Below, piece by piece: positions 55,458-64,000 of a DNA stretch of 64,000 nucleotides. Both the position numbers and the translations under genes were made by a program. The stretch spans positions 14,857,282-14,921,281 of the forward strand of contig OY294068.1 of NCBI GenBank assembly GCA_958510875.1. Reading direction: 5' to 3'. Under the pieces are notes generated by a model. The model did no database searches. It saw only the letters and a list, made by a program, of their open reading frames with translations, and was not told the DNA's origin. The DNA is from Endomychus coccineus. Its lineage: Eukaryota > Arthropoda > Insecta > Coleoptera > Endomychidae. The stretch's first letter is position 1. Each line of letters starts with the position of its first letter.

Positions 55458-57437
55458 GGTAAGTTCTTCGAAAACAATTCTTCGGAAGCAGTTCTTCGTA
55501 AAACAATTCTTCGAAAAAACATTCTGAAGAACTGTTTTTTGAAGAATACTTTCTTCGAAGAACAGTCCTTCGAATATCTATTCTTCGAAGAACAGTCCTT
55601 CGAAAATCTATTCTCAGAAGATAAAATTCTGACATGAAACATTCAGGTAAAGCGGCAATTCCTTCTCAGGTAAATATTAATACTAATTTATGGAAATGCA
55701 TGTGTCAATAACAAGTGAATTATCTACACCGATCACAATGAGTAAGTATTTAACGTAATTGCGTTGTATATCAAAGGTAATTAAAAATCATCACTCTGAT
55801 TCGAATATTGAAAAGGACAGGTACTGATTTATATAAATACCTGTGTCTCACAAGTGGATAATCTACCCCGATGACAATGAGTAATTAAGGCCGCCTAGAT
55901 ATATAAAAGGGGTTTCCTAAATATTGTTTCCCTCCTAGTGAAACACATCGTTGACATCGATGAGCTGAAGATGTAGTTTGTATCAAGCGAAAAAGGCAAC
56001 CCGAAATTGGTCCTTGATGGATACCCATTTGTAAAGGACAAACAAGTGGAAACAAGGACCTATTCGAAGAGCGAGCAATTTGAAATCAGGAAGAGAAGTT
56101 GCAGAGGATGAGCTATTACCGACGGAGGACAGTTATACAAGAAAACTGGGGAGCATAATCACACTGCAAACGCTGCAAGTGTAGAGGTATGAAAACAAGC
56201 CACAGCAGCCACTTCAAGAGATACTCTGCACTATATTGTGTCTTTATAGTTTATTGTCTGGCACAGTCAGCAGCAGTTGTGAAGGCAAATTTCATTCGTT
56301 AGTTGTATGAAGAGGACAATAAGGAGCGTACGAAGAAGGAACGATGGTGAAGCAGTTTTGCCCCAATCACGAATGGACATAATTGTACCCCAGTTATATA
56401 CAAAAACGATTTTTTGATGCATCACTCAGGGCCTATTGAAGACCAGATATTGATTTTGAGAACTGGTATACAAACTAGCTTATGGATGGAACGTTCAAAA
56501 GCATACCACATCTGTTCATCCAATTATATGCAGTTGATGGATTGAAGGACAACATTCTAATTCCCCTGATCTATGCACTATTGCCGGACAAGACTGAACA
56601 ATCTTTCTCAAGAGTTATACAACAGATAATGGAAAGATGTCCGAACGTCAGACCCTCCAGCATATTGATTGACTTGTAAGGAGCAGCGTTCAAGGCATCG
56701 ATTACAACCTTCCGGAAAGTCGGGTTCGTGGATGCTTCTTTCATTTTTGTCAATGCCTCTACAGAGAACTACAGCGAATGGGACTTCATGTTACAGATGC
56801 AGACCTTGCTCTAGAAATGAGATTGTTAAACGCTTTAGTCTTCGTGCCGTTACAACGTCTAGAGAATCGAGACTAGGCATTTCAGTTGCTGGTGGATGAT
56901 GACACTTTACCTGTGGAAGCCCAGAATGTCATTGACTATTTCGACGATACCTGGATAGGACGACCCACGAGACAGTCACGTCAGCGAGATCTACTATTTC
57001 CATACACTATGTGGAATTGTTATGATACAATTCTCAGTGGATTGACCAAAACAAATAATGCTGTGGATGGTTGGCATACAAGTTTTGATGTCCAATTATC
57101 TGTCAGTTACTCCGACATTTAGAAGTTCAATGAGGCAATTAAAAGAGAACAGGCCCTAAATGAAGTGAAAATAGGACAATATATATCAGCGATCCTTAAA
57201 AACAATATACCGAAACAGAACATGTTAGAGGTATTGCACACAATATAACTTATTAAGTTATAGTTGTTTCCAATAAAAGACTTTTGTATTCATTTATTCA
57301 TATTTTATAGTAGCATACTGCCTAGCCATCCGTGGTTTATCATTTTTTTTCGAGGAGTTTCATCTTCGAAGAACTGTCCTTCAAAAAAAAGGTGTTCGAA
57401 AAAAGGATTTTTCGAAGAATTGTTTTCGTAGAATCTA
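55458..57437 (+). mobile_element. MULE-type element with FLYWCH-like zinc finger, decayed
   Basis: Ends are built of repeated TTCGAAGAA text; the left end CTTCGAAAACAATTCTTCGG and the right end inverted 'ttcgaagaattgttttcg' mirror one another. At 55995-56180 the + strand, with a stop and lost residues, reads PKLVLDGYPFVKDKQVETRT, KRSCRG, AITDGGQLYKKTGEHNH, a FLYWCH zinc-finger pattern. A MULE transposase follows: MDGTFKSIPHLFIQLYAVDG (first catalytic Asp), LIYALLPDKTEQSF, then a frame ending at ILIDL; later VDDDTLPVEAQNVIDYFDDT, PYTMWNCYDTI and KTNNAVDGWHTSFD. Frameshifts and stops break it into at least four pieces. It lies downstream of gene 4. Confidence 0.75.
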
Positions 57438-58330
57438 TTGGGCACTTTTATTCGGAGCTCAGCTTCCTCGGAATTTAGCATCATAGTAGGACGAATACGT
57501 TGTTATAACGTTCCAGTATTAATAAAATCGATTCAACTTTGGAGTGAGGCTGAGGGTTACTGCAGAATCCCAAGGAACCTTCATTGGATGATGAAGATGA
57601 ATCTAGAAAGTAGTAAAGCATTCAAATCTTTTTAGTAGAAAGTAATTCCCCTTGTCAATATCAAGTGAACTTCTTGCTAATCTCAAGGCATTAGAGTACT
57701 CAAAGAACACTGACCAACGAAAAATCATTATTATATCGGACTCTCTCAGTGCAATTGATAGTACCTCCCAGCTTCCGAAAAACCCAATTTTAATCTTGAT
57801 TAAGAACGAATTACATAGTTTACAACTTATGCAAAAAAACATCAAATTCATATGGGTTCCATCCCATATTGGCATTGAAGGTAATGAAGCCGTACACAAA
57901 TTGTACATACGGGCTTCAAACGGACTATCAAAGAATCCATACTAAATAAATGGCAATCCCAGTGGAATAACACCAACTCCAAACATCTCAGAGTAAAGGA
58001 ACATGTCACCCCATGGCAATCATGTCCCAATAAGAGAAATGATTAACTCATCCTCACCAGATTGAGAATTGGTCATACCCGAATCACCCAAGGATATCTC
58101 ATAACCAATAGCGATTCACCAATATGTGTATATATATAAGTATGCCATGCCCAATTATCCGTCATACATATCTTACAAGAATGTCCGAAATATAGGATCG
58201 AGCGACGCAAATACCAGATCCCACAATCAATCAAAATAATGCTGAACGCAGAATGTGACATGAGAAAACTTACAGCATTCCTCACACATCAAAATCATGA
58301 ATGACATTTAGTTTCTATTTATTTGTGAAC
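57438..58330 (+). pseudogene. Non-LTR retrotransposon RNase H and C-terminal fragment
   Basis: Begins GTFIRSSASSEFSI (the region just before RNase H), then in the next frame (57652-57945) LANLKALEYS, KIIIISDSLSAIDS and IKFIWVPSHIGIEGNE, where the following AD is VH, so a catalytic Asp is lost. After a frameshift come ILTRLRIGHTRITQGYLITN and HILQECPKYRIERRKYQIPQ, the typical Cys-containing tail. Stops are several. This is the 3' end of a Jockey/I-like element. Confidence 0.75.
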
Positions 58331-58339
58331 TCTGCTGAT

Positions 58340-59148
58340 TTACTTCATAGTTATTTTATTTTTCTTTCCGTCTTTAATAACCTTTAAGGTTGATAAGACT
58401 AATAAAAAAAATATCAAGCAATGACTATAAATGTATAGCCAATGAGCGATTTCACGGTTGGATATAAATCGTTTCATATTTTGACTCGCACCAACTAGCG
58501 ATTTCACATTTGGCCGCAATTCAAATATGATAGAAGATATTGATGTTCCAAGATTAATTAAGGCTACGCCAGTTCTTGCATCTATTTATGAGTTAATATT
58601 CGTCACAATTGCTACTTTGAGCGTGAGAGCAACGCATTCATTGATCTATTAACGTTAATCGAAAAGAGCTTGTTAGAAATTAAGGTTAACAGCACCGCTA
58701 TTAGATATAGAGCTTAATTCTGTTGATAAAATGGAAGTGAAATTAAGTGTACCCACATTTTACAATCGAGATTAAATGCCGCAACAAGTTTTCGTTATTA
58801 AGGCAACGAATAGGTCCAAACCATAAATTCTAACGAAAGCGTCATTGGGATTTAATAGCAGCTAAAACCATTTAGAATAGTCATTTGTCAAGAATTATGT
58901 ACGTAAACAGTAACCGCTCACAAAATGTCTATCCAAAACGTGACCATCCTGAAATAAGTAGAATTTTCTCAATTTATCAAGCATTTTGGCCACCATTTTC
59001 CAACTTGCTTCGACGCATTGGAAAGTATTATATCGAAACATATACAGTCCACTAGCGTACTGGAAACCGAGAGTGAATTAGAAGTGAAAATCAGGAAACG
59101 TGTCCTTATGACCGACGTTTATCCAAGGTTTAAACTGATGCAACATGT
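58340..59148. other. No gene recognised
   Basis: AT-rich. No coding motif or clear repeat. Confidence 0.35.
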
Positions 59149-59990
59149 CAGTGGCGGCTGGTACTAAAGGGCACAAGGTCACGTGCCCACCACCACCACC
59201 AACGAGTCCATCCAACCACCAAAATTAACAGAGGAAGAAATTCGCATGTAATACACAGTGCATTATTTTATTCCGCACATGCGCATGCATTGATAATGCT
59301 CAAACCTATGTTCCGAGGAACGTTCTGAAGTGTGATTCGGCTGACTACTGTTATCTTCGCCATACGCGTTTATACCGTCGATTTGGAGTACAGAACATCG
59401 TATCTCCAGTAAACGTCTGAAGTGAGCCTTTGAATTGGCATTACGAGGCCATGATGTTTTCATGTGGGCTTAATCAATTTTGCAGCTGAATTAAACCCTG
59501 TGCTTGCAATACATATGAAAGGTTAGGGTTCACAAGTGTTTAAAGACGTCTCAAAAACTATTCAGAACGAATTGCTAGATGTAATGTTGCAAATGTATAA
59601 GCAGGAAATATTAAAAGAAATTAAATCTGCAAATTTCATTGCTTTGAAGGCCGATGAAACTACAGAAACCTCTAATCATCAGCAAATGGTTGTTATGATT
59701 CGATACGTGTTTAATGGACAAATTTTTGAACGCTTTTGTTTTTTTTTTTTGAGCCGGGTGGACATAATGCTTATGTATCAGCAAAAACATTGCTGACTGA
59801 ATTGCAAACTATTTTAAATTCGCCTTCTGGATCTGATAACAATAAACTAATCGCTCAAAGTTACGATGGTGCGTCCATACTGGGTGGTAAGGTGCATATT
59901 ATATTCACCGTTACGCGCATCAAAGTAAAAGTCTTTTTAAAGCTTTTTTTATCGATTCCCAAAACGAACTGTAATTCTTCATGAAATAGT
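59149..59990 (+). mobile_element. hAT-type transposon remnant (ZMYM1-like transposase)
   Basis: The text CAGTGGCGGCTGGTACTAAA at 59149 resembles the ends of hAT elements. Downstream (59536-59750) an open frame reads VSKTIQNELLDVMLQMYKQE, KSANFIALKADETTETSNHQ and MVVMIRYVFNGQIFERF, which matches the DUF4371/ZMYM1-like hAT transposase pattern (the ADET-T box carries the first catalytic Asp). A slip in a poly-T run near 59740 shifts the frame; it resumes with NAYVSAKTLLTELQ and LIAQSYDGASILGGK. The rest is missing or unrecognisable, and the right end was not found. Confidence 0.65.
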
Positions 59991-59999
59991 CAAACAAAA

Positions 60000-61475
60000 A
60001 AGAAGTTCGTCCAGTCTATCCCGGATACAAAGTGATCACAAAGTGATACACGTTCTTTCCAGTATGAAAAATAGTAAAATGGATTTTATGTACGAAAAAC
60101 AGGGAAGTTTCTCTTGTGCACACTCTCTTTCATAGTTCACGAAAGCCTAAAATTCAAAATAAAAGTTGTACTCATATCACTGTCGGAGATGGTAGATCAG
60201 TAACTTCATCTTCTGCCTTGTTCCACTGACGGGCTCATGAGAAGAGCGAAGCAGTTTTCTGGGACTCATAGAGGTGTTGTCACTGTTCAATCTGGAGAAC
60301 CAAAACTTTGTCTATTGACTTATAAATCACGAGATGTGTTCGTAATTTCTAAATGTAACTGCAAAACTAGTTATCCACGTTGGTTGTTGTAAAAGGAAGT
60401 TCCTAGCATTATAGGAAGTGAAAAATCCAAATCCTAATTACATTCCTTTTTGTGCTTAATTGGCAGCATACGAAATTAACAGTAACAATTAACGATTTTT
60501 ACTGTTTCCGTAACTGATAGGGTTATATATCAATGTTCATTGTGTCACTTTAAGTATTAAAAAATATGTGTTTGGAATAACGGCAGCACATACTCTAATT
60601 AAACGTTGCCTTTTTAAGACTCGACAAGTCTGCAAGTGGTAGCACAGGTGAAGAATGCTATTTCAATTACGAGACATTCGAAATGATCGCTTGTTTACAT
60701 TATTCATTCTTTTGCCGCTGGTTGAGCACTAACAGGCACATCCAACTACTTACAATCAAGAGACAGGACAAGATGTTCTGTAAGAGAAATCTGGACAGTA
60801 GAATTTATTGCAATAGGAGTAGAAGTTTAAAATATTGAAAAATTCTATCGTTTGACCCTTCACTATTAGATATGAAATTCTACCCGTATTGTAAAATTAA
60901 GCACTACTACTACAATGTTAATGTATTTTTTATTAGTAACTTCCGTTACTCGAGTTTCATTGTTTTACGCCAGCGTCAGACGGTATTCAATCAAATAAAA
61001 ATAAAAATAAATAACAGCAACTGTGAATACTTAAAATCGTTGAAAGTAGAGGAAAAATGATCGATCTTAGTGGAAGTAAAACTTGTATCAAAAGGTCTAA
61101 AATTTAGCTCTTATACAAACAGTTCGAAAATTGAAACAATTATTACAGAAGTAAAAATTGCATTCAAAAATATAGCAAACTCCGATCGAAGAAAAAATGA
61201 ATAACTCGATTTAATCAAAACTGAAAACCTGATAATAATATAATAATAATACCAACAAAAAATTAAATATATTGAACAAAAAGCAATCAGTAATAAGTTG
61301 ATTTTAACTGAATCCAATAGGTCTAGTACAACAGTTCTATTACCAAATTCATTATATATCTAGAAAATCCATCATTCACTGAAGATTGATGCCAAAAGAG
61401 GGCTATTGAGATCAAGCAGAATGCGCCTCATTGTACACTGACGAAAGACAATTTTAGGCATATGTCTATCAATGG
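60000..61475. other. No gene recognised
   Basis: AT-rich stretch, possibly the remainder of the hAT insertion. No end repeat, domain or array identified. Confidence 0.35.
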
Positions 61476-61479
61476 CAGC

Positions 61480-62720
61480 AATAATAGAAGGGTCCTTCTC
61501 TTGTGGATAAAAATTTGCTGCAAATATTCCAGCAAAAAGTTCGCGTTTTCTTGTGGTGCAGTAGCTTCTCTCTTATTCAGTCGCATATGTCATATCCCCT
61601 GACAGGCTGGGGTAATTCACCTCATTCGGATAGGATTTTTCGCCTTCAAAGAAAAGTGTTGAGAATCTTAACAAAGAAACGTTTTAGAGATGACTTTAGA
61701 AACTGTTTTATCGATTTCAAAATTATGACTTTTCCGTCACTATACAGGGTGTCTCAGATTTTAACCGGGAAAATTTAATAGACGATAGAAAATTGGATTT
61801 TGAGCAAAAAATTCCTGAGAACATTTATGCAGAGACGCTTAGTTTTTGAGATACAGGGTGTTGAAATTGATAAAAAAATTTCGTTTTTCGCGAATATCTC
61901 CGGAACCGTTTATCGTACAGAAAACAACTTTTGCAAGCATTTTCTACTCATGGTAAGCTATGTTCTGTGTGATAAAATTTTTTTTTGTCATAATTGGGGA
62001 AGATTTTGAAGGGGTAGTTTTTCTCCCCAACTTCTACGCCACTGGAAAAAGTACGGTTTTGAGACATCCATTTGAATCGCCAATGTTTTCTACACCAAAA
62101 AGGTACTCTTGGTCATAAGCTCTAAAGTTGACCGTTTTCGAGAAAAATCAACTTTTATGTTGAAAAACATGTACCTTTTTTTGTGTAGAAAACATTGGCG
62201 GTTCAAATGGTTGTCTCAAAACCGTACTTTTTCCAGTGGCGTAGAAGTTGGGGAGAAAAACACCAACTACCCCTTCAAAATCTTCACCAATTATGACTAA
62301 AAAAAAATTTTTATCACACAGAACATAGCTCTTACCATGAGTAGAAAATGCTTGCAGAAGCTGTTTTCTGTACGATAAACGGTTCCGGAGATATTCGCAA
62401 AAAACGAAATTTTTTTATCAATTTCAACACGTATCTCAAAAACTAAGCGTCTCTGCATATATGATATTAGGAATTTTTTGCTCAAAATCAAATTTTCTAT
62501 CGTCTATTAAATTTTCTGAGACACCCTGTATATTTATAATTGCATACTATTGGGTATGTCGTCTGATACACATGTTTTTAATAATAATCTGCATAATTAT
62601 AACACTAGATGTTCCCATAATATTCAAATTGACTACTTAAGATTATAGTCGAGTCGCTGTTCTGCTAACTATTGTAGTAAAATATTTATGAACAAGCTAC
62701 CCAAGAACCTAAAAAAGTGA
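61480..62720 (+). pseudogene. Non-LTR RT C-terminal fragment interrupted by a foldback MITE
   Basis: Before the insert the frame reads FFWGNSPHS-type text: LTGWGNSPHSDRIFRLQRKV, LRILTKKRFRDDFRNCFIDF and KIMTFPSL, a well-known post-RT region. After the insert (62533 onward), shifted by one base, it continues with SSDTHVFNNNLHNYNTRCSH, NIQIDYLRL and IFMNKLPKNLKK. The two halves clearly belong to one element. Not functional. Confidence 0.75.
61741..62532. mobile_element. ~790-bp foldback MITE, nearly all inverted repeat
   Basis: Left arm from TACAGGGTGTCTCAG (61743) and right arm ending CTGAGACACCCTGTA (62530) are highly similar for about 370-390 bases each, meeting near 62115-62160. The element is flanked by TA on both sides (61741-61742 and 62531-62532), the Tc1/mariner-type target duplication. 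A second 'acagggtgtt' end-like motif lies inside the left arm at about 61853. No coding capacity; open frames inside are mirrored artefacts. Confidence 0.9.
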
Positions 62721-62729
62721 ATTTCCAGA

Positions 62730-64000
62730 AAACTCCAGGAGACGACGGGGATACCGTTCACCCTGGACACCAGGTACCTACCAATTCTGTCAGGATATTC
62801 GTGTTCAGCGACCCCAAAAATTCCCGAGTAACGAGTTTGGAATCATTTCCATCACTAATAACCGAATTGTGAATTTAGTATTTACAGTCAATTTAAAATG
62901 CACTCATAAAACGCATATTATTTATGCAAATTGCATATTTTTAATTTCTTATAAATCAATTTAGGTCGCAAAGTTTCCTGAAGCTCTAACGAATCGAATG
63001 CACAAAACCGCATTCAAATCCGTCCTACTGTTCAAAATATTTTTCGAACTTTGGCCGTTATTAGGCTTCGTTTCCGCGACTAGCGACTTAGCGAAACTAA
63101 GTTTCATTTATTTATTAATTAGTGAAAATCAAACTTTCAGTAATTCTTCTAACGGAGGAAAATGTACGCTATTCACGCAAAACTGAAATTGATGAAACTA
63201 ATTTACATATTTCTCGACAAGGAAAAACTCAGTGAGCAGTCGAAGCCACCCATGGTGCTTTATTCTTAACGGTTAAGCAAATATATTAGTATTAGTGAAG
63301 ATGATGACAATTTGAATTATGGATATATTATAATCAACTTATGTCAACAAGAAAAATTTGTAGCTTTCTCCAATATCGTGGAACGTCGTTATGCTTCGAA
63401 TACAAACGTTATGGTTATTAAAATGAAATTAAAATCCCACGACAAAAAGAGGAATATTTTCTTTAGCTTGCAAATTCCGGGAATAGGTAAAATTGCGTAG
63501 AAGCCATTCGTGGAGTTATTTCGTTTCGTTTTTCAACAAAATTATCACTTCTCAAATAACACGTTGACGTGCGCGACATCTAGAAACGAAAGGAAACCAA
63601 TTCGTAACGAGTCGTGTAAAATGCACGTTGGAATGAGTCGAAGAGACTTCGCACAATCGCGAATTCTTGGAATGTTCATTGTTGATGGTATAAGTCATTT
63701 TCTTACTTACGATACTACGGAACTGCATTCGAAGGACGATGATAGTACGGTAGTACGTGAACTTACCTGCAAAGAAATGGATAATTAGACATAAAATATG
63801 TGAATAAATTGTACGAGATCATAAACTTCATGAAAATTGTATATAAGTACATGATTATAAATCATAATATATTACAGTACATTATTGATTCATGAACAGT
63901 TCGCTAGCTTCTCTTGACACTGTGACCCTACTAGTATTGTGTAGTTTCCTCACTCTCTCAAGTTACCACAACTTTCCTAGAAATTGCTAACATTCATCTC
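62730..64000. other. Right end of the window, nothing recognised
   Basis: One copy of the shared palindrome word occurs inverted near 62800 ('attcgtgttcagcgacccc'). Frames at 62998-63186, 63312-63500 and 63510-63788 have no recognised motif; the last (92 codons, with CATSRNERKPIRNESCKMH) is the most protein-like but unsupported. Confidence 0.35.

Noticed and set aside
61503..62491. Short frames inside the foldback MITE as genes
   Set aside because: The same peptide appears from both arms in opposite directions, a result of the inverted repeat.
63510..63788. 92-codon frame near the right edge as a gene
   Set aside because: No motif, splice context or repeat match supports it; left as unassigned.

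Overview
This is AT-rich eukaryotic DNA, almost certainly from an insect (a beetle is plausible but cannot be proven from the window). Its genes have short exons with GT...AG introns. Its non-genic DNA is crowded with insect-type Tc1/mariner transposons, Jockey- and I-like non-LTR retrotransposons, Penelope-like elements, tRNA-derived SINEs and long foldback elements.

The backbone is a head-to-tail array of neprilysin-like (M13 metallopeptidase) genes, all on the + strand. Gene 1 shows only its last exon (246-584). Gene 2 (4099-14561), gene 3 (18145-34589) and gene 4 (37743-55192) are complete. Each of the three has nine coding exons with the same intron phases (1,0,0,2,2,0,1,0), and each joins into one open frame of 667, 718 and 717 codons. 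Exon 1 encodes a short cytoplasmic tail and a signal-anchor. Exon 2 holds the Cys-rich start of the M13 ectodomain, exon 8 the HExxH region and exon 9 the third zinc ligand and the C-terminal Cys motif. Gene 4 keeps the catalytic residues (HEFAH, ENMAD, NAFY, and a His and Arg near the C-terminus). Genes 2 and 3 have lost both zinc-binding motifs yet remain fully open, so they look like pseudoenzymes. Gene 1 keeps ENVPD in the part that is visible. No neprilysin exon is seen after 55192.

Nearly everything else is mobile DNA in introns and intergenic spaces. Tc1/mariner-type elements lie at 7897-9930, 20641-22368, 29800-31260 and 49567-51718, with a transposase scrap near 43295-43510. Penelope-like pieces lie near 2940-3110, 4470-5470, 16530-17405, 32120-33845 and 41759-41960, and a well-formed hammerhead ribozyme motif sits at 2851-2894. 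Non-LTR reverse transcriptase or RNase H fragments lie at 1-150, 6130-6790, 11775-12880, 24030-24900, 26560-27340 plus 28330-28850, 36290-36640, 45590-46750, 57438-58330 and 61480-62720. A FLYWCH/MULE-type element is at 55458-57437 and a hAT-type element starts at 59149. Two tRNA-derived SINE-like insertions are at 30475-30815 and 40536-40802.

Several long palindromic elements (18595-19842, 46905-49106, 49107-52408) and two fragments share one short word, GGGTCGCTGAACACGAATCC or a close variant. They may be one under-described family of foldback elements. The last 1.2 kb contains no gene I can recognise. All calls come from reading the sequence and from remembered family features; no database search was possible.
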